DNA of 64,000 nucleotides from JACVRW01 sp963820315. Lineage in GTDB: Bacteria; Actinomycetota; Thermoleophilia; Solirubrobacterales; Thermoleophilaceae. Below the pieces are notes generated by a model that was not told the DNA's origin, made no database searches, and was given only the letters and a program-made list of their open reading frames with translations. Below, in pieces: positions 1 through 8,199 of the stretch (the first letter of the stretch is position 1; each line of letters opens with the position of its first letter). A program made the translations under genes and the position numbers. The stretch covers positions 1-64,000 of the forward strand of contig CAWFZK010000046.1 of NCBI GenBank assembly GCA_963820315.1, in the 5' to 3' direction.

Positions 1-204
1 GCGCTCGGGCTCGCGGCGGCCGGGGTCTACTCCGTGGCCACCGGGCTCTGGGTCGGCCTCTCGGTCAACGTCGTGCTCCTGTTCGTGTGGGGCGCGGGCC
101 TCCGCGAGCTGTCGGGCGGCTCGCTGGCGCAAGTGCTCGGCGCCGGGATGTCGAGCGCGTCACTCGGGCTCGTGCTCGTCGCCCTAAAGGTGTTCGTGCA
201 CTGA
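1..204 (+). CDS. C-terminal end of a membrane protein (5' end outside window)
   Basis: An open frame enters from the left edge and ends at TGA 202-204, giving the last 67 residues of a protein. They are strongly hydrophobic, with two likely membrane helices (about residues 1-30 and 45-65) joined by a short polar loop containing GLRELSGGS, and end in LKVFVH. This is a polytopic membrane protein of unknown family; too little is present to name it. It converges with the broken ATPase gene that ends at 218. Confidence 0.55.
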   Translation, partial: ALGLAAAGVYSVATGLWVGLSVNVVLLFVWGAGLRELSGGSLAQVLGAGMSSASLGLVLVALKVFVH

Positions 205-217
205 CGAGTCGCGCCGG

Positions 218-1658
218 CTAGGCCCAGCCTGCGACGTCCGCGCCGCCCTCGTGCGTGAGCCGCGCGCCGAAGCGGATCAGCGCCGGGTGCGAGGCGAGCT
301 TGCCGGCGACGAGCGCCTCGCCCAGGCGGAACGTCGCGGCCCGGTCGATCAGGCCCGGGCGGCACGAACGAGAAGACGTCGGCGACGTAGCCGAGGTCGG
401 CGACGGAGTTCATCCGCATCAGGACGAGGTTGTCGCACTGCGAGAGCACGTTCTCGTGCACCTTCTGCGGCCGCTGCGTCACGACGATCAGGTAGAGGCC
501 GAACTTGCGGCCCTCGCCGGCGATCCGGATCGCGTGCTCGGTCGCGAGCGCGGTGAGCGCGTCGTCGGGCTCGGCCGGGCAGACGTTGTGGGCCTCGTCG
601 ATCACGATCGCGATCGGCTCGCGCGGTCGTGCGGCGGCGCCAGAGCTGCTCGAGCACGCGCGCCGGCGACGAGCGCCTGCTCCTCGCGCGTCGGCGAGCG
701 AGCCGAGGTCGACGACCAGGCAGCGGGGTCCGCGTCGTCGAGCGTCGTCGAGCGATCGAGCCGTCGTCGTGCCGGGCCCAGAGCCCCAGCGGTCGACGCC
801 GAGGTTGTGCGCCCGGCGCCGAGCCGCTGCGCCGGGCGGTCTGCGCGAGCGTCCTCGAGGCTGTCGGATGCGCTCGTCCTCGACCAGCGCGGCCAACTCG
901 GCGTACTCGTCGCGGTCGGCGATCGGGTCGAGGCGCAGCAGCGCCGCCTGCAGCGCCGGCCGTGAGCTCGCGGAAGCGGACGCGAGCCGGGCATCGCCGC
1001 TCCGCGCCGCTGCCGCACGACGATGCGGCCGGCGCGCTCGCGGTAGCGCGCGGCCGCCGCCGCATCGACGTCGGCGCGCGTCTCGGAGAGGCGCACGTAG
1101 TCCGAGTTCGGGTCCAGGACCACCACCCGCAGCCTCGTCTCCATCAGCAGGCGCTCCAGCAGGACGCCGAGCGAGTAGGTCTTGCCCGAGCCCGACTGGC
1201 CGCAGAGGAACGTGTGGCGGCCGAAGCCACCGGCGTCGAGCTCGAACGGAACCCCGTGCGCGAGCGCAGCTCGCCGATCGCCAGGGCGCGCTGGCGGGGC
1301 GGAGCCCTTCTGCCAGGCCCCGACCTCCTCCAGCGTCGCCGGCCGGAGCGGCGCGTCGTGGAACGGGCGCCCGTCCCGTCCAGCAGCTCGCCGTCGCCCA
1401 GCGCGAGGCGCACCATGAAGCGCCGTGCCGGCCTGGGCCGATGGTGCTGCATGTCGAGCGAGAGCACCTGGCCGAGCCGCGTCTCGGCGGCGTCGAGGCC
1501 ACGTAGCCGCCCGCCTCCAGCTCGAGGCCGTGCAGCGAGGCCTGGTACTCGAAGCGGCGCCCATCGACCGAGGTCGCTATGGGAATGATCGACCGCTCGA
1601 CGGTTTCACGAAGGTCTCGGTACTCCTCGATCCAGGTCAGCGCATCGTCGGCCGACAT
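218..1658 (-). pseudogene. HerA/DUF87-type ATPase, reading frame broken many times
   Basis: The start region (ATG at 1658, MSADDALTWIEEY) is followed by recognisable pieces of one P-loop ATPase scattered over all three minus-strand frames. These include a Walker A stretch FLCGQSGSGKTYSLG near 1200, a beta-strand RVVVLDPNSDYVRL near 1120, a Walker B stretch AIVIDEAHNVCPAEPDD near 590, and VTQRPQKVHENVLSQCDN near 450. The C-terminal part (LIDRAATFRLGEALVAGKLASH) reads to a TAG at 218-220. HerA/FtsK-like DUF87 ATPases move DNA or work in DNA-end processing. At least ten changes of frame are needed in 1.4 kb, yet the residues between them look unmutated, so sequence error is more likely than slow decay. 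Recorded as a pseudogene because no intact frame exists. Confidence 0.7.
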
Positions 1659-1718
1659 CCTCCCCCTCGATCCAGCTCGCGGCTCCGGGCCGAATCCCGG
1701 AGCCGCGCGGCGGACGTC

Positions 1719-2203
1719 TCAGGCCTTCGCCTTGTCGAGCGCCTCTTCCAGCGCCGCCTCGTCCTCGCTCGAGAGCGAGGTCTGGATCACCGTGCCGGAA
1801 ATCTGCACCTTCGGCAGGATCTTGTCCGGCGTGACCTTGCTGACCAGCAGGATCAGCGCGGCGCCGCCAGGCTGAAGCTCCTCGCCGAGCTTCTTCATGA
1901 AGTTGTCGTCGACGCCGCGATCCGACACCGCGCCGCCCGCGGCTCCCGCCGCCGCGCCGATCGCCAGGCCGAACAGCGGCACGAAGAAGATCAGTCCGAT
2001 CAGCCCACCCCAGAGCGCTCCGCCGGCGGCGCCGAGGCCGACCAGAGACGGCTGGTGGAGCTTGACCTTGCCGTCGTCCCTGTGCTCGACGATCACGAGA
2101 TCCTCGAGCTCGATCTCGTGGGCCTTGACGGCCTCACCGAGATTCGCGGCAACCTGCTGGGCGGTCGGAACGTCCTTGTAGGCGATCGCTACGGATCACT
2201 CAC
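1719..2203 (-). CDS. DUF1269-family membrane protein (frame break just after the start)
   Basis: The continuous frame encodes a DUF1269-like protein: an N-terminal alpha/beta part, then a glycine/alanine-rich hydrophobic hairpin (LGAAGGALWGGLIGLIFFVP) and a C-terminal domain ending in EAALEEALDKAKA. Homology-like sequence continues upstream of the GTG at 2096 (VAIAYKDVPTAQQVAANLGEAVKAHEIELED). The natural start is GTG 2203, seven bases after a strong AGGAAGG ribosome site, giving MSDP and then VAIAYKD after one missing base near 2192-2195. So the gene is probably 1719-2203 with a 1-base deletion, real or technical. Role unknown; family members are small inner-membrane proteins. Confidence 0.8.
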
Positions 2204-2256
2204 TGCGAGTCCTTCCTGTCGGAATTGGGCAACACAAGCTACGGGATAATGCCGCG

Positions 2257-2505
2257 ATGCCAGCCCCGCTCGCATCCTGGAATGACACGCCGACGCGCGA
2301 GGCGATCGTCGCGTTCGCCGAGAGGGCCGGCGACCGCCTGCCAGGCGAGGAGCGCGTCGCCGTCTTCGACAATGACGGCACGCTCTGGTGCGAGATCGAG
2401 CTGCGCCGCGCCGAGGTCCGCGCACCCGCTCTCGATGTCCTGCGCCGGGCCGGAGTGGCAGGGCGCGTGCGCATCGACGCCACGCTGGACGAGGCCGTCC
2501 GCTAG
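2257..2505 (+). pseudogene. N-terminal fragment of a HAD-superfamily hydrolase
   Basis: This 82-residue frame opens with SWNDTPTREAIVAFAERAG and the HAD motif I RVAVFDNDGTLWCE (nucleophile and acid D38 and D40). HAD phosphatases of this type run to roughly 250-330 residues. Here the protein stops 40 residues after motif I, and motifs II-IV are absent from all frames downstream, where the next gene begins within 25 bases. The tail (LDVLRRAGVAGRVRIDATLDEAVR) does not resemble the HAD cap. Best read as a truncated, probably inactive remnant whose 3' part was deleted. Confidence 0.6.
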
Positions 2506-2527
2506 GCACCAATAGTGTTCCCGCGCT

Positions 2528-3199
2528 ATGGGCGACGCGATCGGCCAAGTCGTTTCGCTCGGAGTGGGCGTCGCGCTCAGTCCGGTGCCGATCATCGCAG
2601 TGGTCCTGATGCTCTCGACCCGGCGCGGGCGCGCCAACGGGCCGGCCTTCATCGGCGGCTGGGTGATCGGCCTGAGCGTCGTCGGTGCCGTCGTCCTGGT
2701 CGTGTCGAGCGGCGCGGACGCGAGCGAGTCGGGCGAGCCGGCGAGCTGGGTCGGCGTGCTGAAGCTCGTCATCGGTGCTCTCCTACTGCTCGTGGCCATG
2801 CGCCAATGGCGCGGACGGCCGCGGGGCGATGCCGAAGCCGCCCTACCGAAGTGGATGCAGACGATCGACCGCTTCACGCCGCAGCGCGCGCTGGCGATGG
2901 GCGTGGCGCTGTCCGCGATCAACCCCAAGAACCTGCTGCTGACGGTCGGCGCCGCGACCTCCATCGCGCAGACCGACGTCGCCACGGGCGAGCAGGTGGT
3001 CGCGCTCGCCGTCTTCGTCCTGATCGGGACGCTCGGGCCTGGGCTGCCGGTGGCGATCTACTTCTTCATGGGCGAGCGCGCGAGACGCATCCTCGATGAC
3101 CTCAAGAACTGGATGGGACACCACAACGCCGCCATCATGGCCGTGATCTGCCTCCTGATCGGCGCCAAGCTGATCGGCGACGGCATCTCGGCCCTCTGA
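2528..3199 (+). CDS. GAP/Sap-family membrane protein (LysE-like fold)
   Basis: A 223-residue protein with about six membrane helices. It begins GQVVSLGVGVALSPVPIIAVVLML, typical of the GAP (Sap, sulfolipid-addressing) family, and has the conserved segment RALAMGVALSAINPKNLLL near residues 121-139. Mycobacterial relatives help export lipids or glycolipids across the membrane; whether this one does is unknown. It starts at ATG 2528, 22 bases after the truncated HAD frame. Length is normal for the family. Confidence 0.85.
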   Translation: MGDAIGQVVSLGVGVALSPVPIIAVVLMLSTRRGRANGPAFIGGWVIGLSVVGAVVLVVSSGADASESGEPASWVGVLKLVIGALLLLVAMRQWRGRPRGDAEAALPKWMQTIDRFTPQRALAMGVALSAINPKNLLLTVGAATSIAQTDVATGEQVVALAVFVLIGTLGPGLPVAIYFFMGERARRILDDLKNWMGHHNAAIMAVICLLIGAKLIGDGISAL

Positions 3200-3247
3200 C
3201 GCGGTGAAGCCGCTGCGCTGGCTGTTTCCCTCGCGCGAGAGGGCGCG

Positions 3248-3370
3248 GTGCTCGCGCTCGCGCGCGACATCGGCAGCGTGCGCGACGTCCTGCGGCGCGC
3301 CGACGTGACCCTCGAGCACGTCTATCCGTCGGTGGCGGAGGCCGTCGCGGCGGTGAGCCGGGAGCGCTAG
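3248..3370 (+). pseudogene. possible C-terminal remnant of a STAS-like protein
   Basis: Within the 240-base gap between the GAP protein and the ArsR gene, a short frame ending at TAG 3368-3370 reads SVRDVLRRADVTLEHVYPSVAEAVAAVSRER. This resembles the last helix and strand of STAS-type anti-sigma antagonists (VLELTGL..-x-hyP-oxEEAL). There is no convincing start or N-terminal half, so it is at most a gene end left by a deletion. Low confidence. Nothing else is recognisable in 3200-3400. Confidence 0.25.
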
Positions 3371-3404
3371 CGGCGCCTCGCAGTTGCGGCTCGGCGCCGG
3401 ATCG

Positions 3405-3427
3405 TATTTAATGAAGGCGTTAATTAA
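3405..3427. promoter_or_regulatory. AT-rich repeat element upstream of the ArsR gene, likely operator/promoter
   Basis: This is one of the few AT-rich patches in the window. It holds TTAAT at 3408-3412 and again at 3420-3424 (12-base period). ATTAA at 3423-3427 forms an inverted repeat with the first copy. It ends 12 bases before the GTG of the ArsR gene, where an autoregulatory operator and promoter would be expected. Function is inferred from position. Confidence 0.45.
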
Positions 3428-3439
3428 CTGATCCGTTAC

Positions 3440-3766
3440 GTGCCTACCGACCAGCTCAGCCTGACCTTCGCCGCGCTCGCCGATCCGACTCGGCGCTCGA
3501 TCCTCACCCGCCTGTCCGAGGGCGAGGCGACCGTGGGCGAGCTGGCGGAGCCGTTCCCGGTGAGCCTGCCCGCGATATCGCGCCACCTGAAGGTGCTCGA
3601 GCACGCGGGGCTGATCGTCCGCAGCCGCGACGCCCAGTGGCGGCCGAGCCGGATGCAGGCCGACCCGCTCGACGACGCGGTCGAGTGGATGCAGTCGCGC
3701 AAGCGGACCTGGGAGGCGCGGATGGACCGACTCGATGCGCACCTGCGCAAGGAAGAGGAACGATGA
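3440..3766 (+). CDS. ArsR-family winged-helix transcriptional repressor
   Basis: A 108-residue protein with the classic ArsR layout: FAALADPTRRSILTRLSEGEA (helix 1), VGELAEPFPVSLPAISRHLKVLEHAGLI (helix-turn-helix) and a wing VRSRDAQWRPSRMQA. It lacks the CVC metal-binding motif of true ArsR/SmtB sensors, so it belongs to the metal-independent group usually co-transcribed with SRPBCC (AHSA1) proteins. Its stop overlaps the next start (ATGA at 3763-3766), which fixes the pair as one operon. It starts at GTG 3440, downstream of an AT-rich repeat that may be its own operator. Confidence 0.9.
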   Translation: MPTDQLSLTFAALADPTRRSILTRLSEGEATVGELAEPFPVSLPAISRHLKVLEHAGLIVRSRDAQWRPSRMQADPLDDAVEWMQSRKRTWEARMDRLDAHLRKEEER

Positions 3767-4203
3767 ACGACCGGCAGGTGTTGATCACCCGGATCTTCGA
3801 GGCGCCTCGCGAGCGTGTCTTCAGAGCCTGGACCGACCCGGACGACGTCGCCGTCTGGTACGGGCCGGAGCACTTCGACACGCCGCGCGACAGGATCCGC
3901 ATCGACCTCAGGGTCGGTGGGCGGTACGAGCTGACGATGGTCCGCCGCGACGGCGGAGCCGAGTACCCGGTGGGCTACGAGATCCTCGAGATCGTCGAGC
4001 CCGAGTTGCTGGTGTTGCGCTCGGACCCGCTGCCCGAGGTGGGTATGCCCGATCCGATCGTGCTGCGCGTCGAGTTCCACGACCACGGCGAGAAGACGCG
4101 CATGACGCTCAGCGACGGGCCCTACCCGGTGGAGGCACGCGGGCACGCCGAGGCCGGCTGGACCGCGGCGTTCGACAAGCTGGCGGCTCGGGTCGCCGGC
4201 TAG
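3763..4203 (+). CDS. SRPBCC/AHSA1-domain protein
   Basis: A 146-residue START-like protein of the AHSA1 family. It opens with RQVLITRIFEAPRERVFRAWTDPDDVAVWYGPEHF and continues with the strand pattern VGGRYELTM...YPVGYEILEIVEPE and the C-terminal helix GWTAAFDKLAARVAG. The fold makes a hydrophobic ligand cavity; the ligand is unknown. ATG 3763 overlaps the ArsR stop, so the two are translationally coupled, and the repressor probably controls this gene. Its TAG (4201-4203) shares a CTAG with the stop of the convergent ppc gene. Confidence 0.88.
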   Translation: MNDRQVLITRIFEAPRERVFRAWTDPDDVAVWYGPEHFDTPRDRIRIDLRVGGRYELTMVRRDGGAEYPVGYEILEIVEPELLVLRSDPLPEVGMPDPIVLRVEFHDHGEKTRMTLSDGPYPVEARGHAEAGWTAAFDKLAARVAG

Positions 4204-6926
4204 CCCGTGTTGCGCAGGCCGGCGGCGATGCCGTTGACGCTCAGGAGCAGCGCGCGCTCCACGTCCGGGTCGGGGTCGCGCCGCTCGCGACGGTCGGCGC
4301 GCCAGCGCTCGATCAGCTCGACCTGGAGGTAGTGGAGCGGCGCGAGGTACGCGTCGCGCACCTCGAGCGTGCGCTTCAGCACCGGGTTCGCGCCGAGCAG
4401 CTCCTGCTCGCCCGTCACCGCGAGCAGCTCCCCGATGGTCAGCTCGTACTCGTCGCGGATCGCGCCGAAGACGCCGTGCAGCTCGGCCGGTACGAGCCGC
4501 TCGACGTAGTGGCGCGCCAGCTCGATGTCCGTCTTCGTGAGCGTCATCGCGACGTTCGAGAGGAAGTTGTCGAAGAAACGCCAGTCGGAGTACATCTCGG
4601 CGAGCAGGTCGCTCATGCCCGCTGCGCGGGCCGCCGCCAGTCCGCTGCCGACGCCGTACCAGCCCGGCACGATCTGGCGTGACTGCGTCCAGCCGAACAC
4701 CCACGGGATCGCGCGCAGGCCGTCGAGGCCGGCCGCCGAGTCGGGCCGCCGTGACGGCCGCGAGCCGAGATGCAGCTCGCTGAGCAGCTCGGCCGGCGTC
4801 GAGGCGAAGTAGTAGTCGGTCAGGCGCGGGTCGTCCATCAGCCCGCGATAGCGCTCGAAGGCGGTCTCCGACACCATCTCCATCGCCTTGGTCCAGGCGG
4901 CGAGCTTGTCCGGCGTCATGCGCGGCCGCCGGTGCAGCACGGTCGACTCGAGCGCCGCGGCGAGCATGAGCTCGAGGTTCTCGCGCGCGAGCCGCGGCAC
5001 CAGGTACTTGTCCGAGATCACCTCGCCCTGCTCGGTCAGCTTGATCTCGCCGTCGAGCGTGCCGGGCGGCTGGGCGAGGATCGCCTCGTGGGTGGGCCCG
5101 CCGCCGCGCCCGACCGTGCCGCCGCGGCCGTGGAAGAGGCGCAGCCGGACGCCGAAGCGAGCGGCGGTGTCGCGCAGCCGCTGTTGCGCGCGGTGGATCT
5201 CCCACTGGCTCGTGGCGATACCGGCAACCTTGTTCGAGTCCGAGTAACCGAGCATCACCTCCTGGATGTCGCCACGTAGCTCGACGACGCGCCGGTAGCC
5301 GGGGTCGCTCAGCAGCTCCTCGAGCACGGCGTCGGCGCGGCGCAGCTCCTCGATCGTCTCGAGCAGCGGTACGAAGCCGATGCTCGCCACGCCCGCCTGC
5401 AGGTCGACGAGCCCGGCCTCCCGCGCGAGCAGCAGCGCCGCGAAGATGTCGTCCGCCCCCTGGCACATCGAGACGATGTAGGACTCGACCACGTCATCGC
5501 CGTAACGCCCGCGCGCGGCCCGGATCGCAGCGAAGGTGCCGAAGGTGCGCGCGCCCGCCGCGTCGAGCGGCGGCGGGCTCGGCGCCAGCGGGCGGCGCGA
5601 GCCGAGCTCGCGGGCGAGCAGCTCGCGGCGCTCGTCGCGCGAGAGCTGGGCGTAGGGCCGCTCGCTCTCGGCGAGACGGTCGAAGAGCTGGCCGACCGCG
5701 TGATGGTGGGCGTCCGCGTGCTCGCGCATGTCGAGGGTGGCGAGCTGGAGCCCGAAGGCCGCGATCGTGCGGGTGGCGCGCTCGACCCGCCCGCGCCCGA
5801 TCAGCTCGCCGCGGTGCTCGAGGAGCGACGCGCGCACCAGCTCGAGCTCTGCCAGCAGCTCGCCCACACCGACGTAGTCACGTCCGGGCTCGTGCGGCCC
5901 CCGCCGCGCGAGCCGGCGGCGGGTGTTGACGAGCTTCTGGCGCATGCAGGTGAGCTTGAGCCGGTACGGCTCCTCAGCGTTCAGGCGCCGGTAGCGCGGC
6001 TCGATCTCGGGCAGCGCGTCGAGGTCGCGGGCGAGCGAGGCTTCGAGCGCCGGCGTCGCGCCCGCTATCCGCACGGACGGCGAGAGATCCGAGCGCAGCT
6101 CGTCCATCAGGTCGAGCGCGCCGCGGATGGCGTGCTCGTGTTGGAGCCTCAGCACCTGGTCGGTGTTCTCCGGACCGACGTTCGGGTTGCCGTCGCGGTC
6201 TCCCCCGATCCAGCTGCCGAAGGCGAGCGGGCGCGAGTCGACCGGCAGCTCGTAGCCAAGCCGCGCGAGCTGCTCGGCGAGCGCCTCGAGCACGCCCGGC
6301 AGCGCATCGCGGTAGAGCGCGTCGAAGTAATAGACGGCGTTGCGCGCCTCGTCGACGACGTCTGGCTTCGCGACGCGCAGCTCGTCCGTCTGCCAGATCA
6401 GGTCGATCAGCTCCTCGAGCCGCCGGCGCAGCTGGCGCTCGGCGTCGGGTGCCGCGAGCCTTTGATCGCGCTCGTCGAGGAGCCCGGCGACCTGGCGCAG
6501 CTTGGCGAGCACGGTCCGGCGCGCGGCCTCGGTCGGGTGTGCGGTGAACACGGGCCGCACGGCGAGCCGCTCGAGCTCGGCGCGAAGCTCGCCGCCGTTC
6601 ACCCCGGCTGCCTCGATGCGGTCCACGGCCTGCGAGAGCCAGGTGCCGTCGCTGACCCGCAGGGCCGCCAGCTCGCGGCCGCGGTGAACCTGCTCGGCGA
6701 TGTTGGCCAGGTGGAAGTAGATGCTGAAGGCGCGTACCAGCCGGCGTGCGGTGGCGGGCTCGACCGCGCCGAGCTGCTCGACCGCCGCCTGCCGGTCGCT
6801 GCGAATCAGCCGGCGCACGCGCTCGACGAGGTCGAGCAGCTCCTGGCCCTCCTGGCGCACGAGCGTCTGGCCGAGCAGCGTTCCCAGCTCACGGATGTCG
6901 CGTCGCAGCTCGGCCTGCGTGTCCAC
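4200..6926 (-). CDS. ppc: phosphoenolpyruvate carboxylase
   Basis: A 908-residue protein that carboxylates phosphoenolpyruvate with bicarbonate to oxaloacetate, refilling the TCA cycle. The signature motifs are present: VFTAHPTEA with the catalytic His near residue 130, GSWIGGDRDGNP near 245, LGYSDSNKVAGI near 560, the glycine loop FHGRGGTVGRGGGP near 605, and the conserved C-terminus SVNGIAAGLRNTG. Length is normal for the family. It starts at GTG 6926. Its stop overlaps the convergent AHSA1 stop in CTAG 4200-4203. It is monocistronic, followed upstream by a transporter gene in the same orientation. Confidence 0.97.
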   Translation of the reverse strand: MDTQAELRRDIRELGTLLGQTLVRQEGQELLDLVERVRRLIRSDRQAAVEQLGAVEPATARRLVRAFSIYFHLANIAEQVHRGRELAALRVSDGTWLSQAVDRIEAAGVNGGELRAELERLAVRPVFTAHPTEAARRTVLAKLRQVAGLLDERDQRLAAPDAERQLRRRLEELIDLIWQTDELRVAKPDVVDEARNAVYYFDALYRDALPGVLEALAEQLARLGYELPVDSRPLAFGSWIGGDRDGNPNVGPENTDQVLRLQHEHAIRGALDLMDELRSDLSPSVRIAGATPALEASLARDLDALPEIEPRYRRLNAEEPYRLKLTCMRQKLVNTRRRLARRGPHEPGRDYVGVGELLAELELVRASLLEHRGELIGRGRVERATRTIAAFGLQLATLDMREHADAHHHAVGQLFDRLAESERPYAQLSRDERRELLARELGSRRPLAPSPPPLDAAGARTFGTFAAIRAARGRYGDDVVESYIVSMCQGADDIFAALLLAREAGLVDLQAGVASIGFVPLLETIEELRRADAVLEELLSDPGYRRVVELRGDIQEVMLGYSDSNKVAGIATSQWEIHRAQQRLRDTAARFGVRLRLFHGRGGTVGRGGGPTHEAILAQPPGTLDGEIKLTEQGEVISDKYLVPRLARENLELMLAAALESTVLHRRPRMTPDKLAAWTKAMEMVSETAFERYRGLMDDPRLTDYYFASTPAELLSELHLGSRPSRRPDSAAGLDGLRAIPWVFGWTQSRQIVPGWYGVGSGLAAARAAGMSDLLAEMYSDWRFFDNFLSNVAMTLTKTDIELARHYVERLVPAELHGVFGAIRDEYELTIGELLAVTGEQELLGANPVLKRTLEVRDAYLAPLHYLQVELIERWRADRRERRDPDPDVERALLLSVNGIAAGLRNTG

Positions 6927-6947
6927 GCGCTGAAGACAAGCAGGCTG

Positions 6948-8146
6948 CTAGGCCTGGGCGGGCTGCGGGCAGGGGGCACCGGCGCCGAGCGTGCCGGCGC
7001 GCAGGATCAGGATGAGCGTGGCAACAACCCCGGCGCCGGCGGCCAGCAGGAAGCTGGCCTGGGGGCCCACGCCGTCGGCAAGCGCGCCCGCGCCGGCCGC
7101 GCCGAGCGACGCTCCGATGGCGGTAGCGGTGGCGAGCCACGAGAACGCCTCGGTCACGGTGCCGTCCGGGGCAGCCCGCTCCACCATCGCGTAGATGCTC
7201 GCGTAGGCCGGGGCGATCGCGGCGCCTGCGGCGAGCAGCACCACCGCCATCGCGAGCACGCTGCCCGCCGCCGGCACGAGCGCGAAGTGGCCGGCGGTCA
7301 GTCCGCCGAGCACGAGCGTCAGGCCGGCCGCGCTCTGTGCGCCGCCACCGGCGCGCGCCGCCAGCAGCCCGCCGAGCAGCGAGCCGGCGCCCCAGATCCC
7401 GAGCAGCGGGCCGGCGGCCGCGGCACTCCCGCCCGCCTCGGTGGAGGCGGCCACGGCCACCTCGACCGCGCCGAACAGCGTGCCGACGGCCACGAGTGCG
7501 AGCACGAGCGTCCGGATCGCCGGCGCCCGCAGCGCGCCGCCGCGCCGCTCACGCGCCACGGGGCGGGGGCTCCACGCACGCGAGACCGGCTGGGCGGCGA
7601 AGGCAGCGGTGCCGAGCAGGACCACGAGCGCCGCGACGACGAGTGCGCCACCCGTCGACCACAGCACGCCGAGCCCGAGCGCCAGCGGCGGGCCGGCGAT
7701 CCAGGTGAGCTCGACCGCCGAGGCGTCCACCGCGTAGGCGGCGCGGACGTCGGCGTCGTCGAGCAGCTCCGGGAAGAGGGCGCGCACGCAGGCACCGACC
7801 GGCGGCGTCGCAAGGCCGGCGAGCAGCGTGAGCGCCACGAGCAGCGGCAGCGGCGTGCCGGCCGGAAGCAGGGCCAGCGCGACGAGGACCACTGCCGCCG
7901 CGACGGCGCTCCCGAGCAGCACGACCGTCTGGCCGCGGCGGTCGACGAGGGCGCCGAGCAACGGGCCGCCGATCCCCAGCGAGACCGCGTAGGCGGCGGC
8001 CACGAGGCCGGCGGCTGCGAACGAGCCGCTCAGCTGCTCGGCGTGCACGAGCAGGCCGATCGCCGAGCATCGTCAACGGGAGCCGCGCGACAATCGAGAT
8101 GGAGAGCAGGCGGCGGGCGCCGGGAGCTGGAGGAGATCGCGTTCAT
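6948..8146 (-). CDS. MFS transporter (two small frame breaks near the N-terminus)
   Basis: The continuous part (GTG 8048 to 6948, 366 residues) has about eleven hydrophobic helices. It also has the MFS loop motif GGPLLGALVDRRGQ between helices 2 and 3, so it is a DHA1-like exporter lacking its first helix. That helix is found upstream in other frames: LLSISIVARLPLTML near 8100-8060, and before it a start ATG 8146 (MNAISSSSRRP). Two single extra bases, near 8110 and 8066, would join them. The gene is divergent from a MocR regulator 53 bases away, a common arrangement for a regulator and its target transporter. Substrate unknown. Confidence 0.8.
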
Positions 8147-8163
8147 GGGAGCGATGCTACGTT

Positions 8164-8179
8164 TGCACTGGTGCACTGG
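8164..8179. promoter_or_regulatory. tandem 8-bp direct repeat between divergent MocR and MFS genes
   Basis: TGCACTGG occurs twice back to back (8164-8171 and 8172-8179). Within it, TGCAC and GTGCA also make a 5-bp inverted repeat (8164-8168/8171-8175). The element lies in the middle of the 53-base divergent intergenic region. MocR/PdxR-type regulators commonly bind direct repeats near their own promoters, so this is the best candidate operator. Inferred from position and symmetry. Confidence 0.5.
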
Positions 8180-8199
8180 GAAGATCCACTTTCGCGGCC

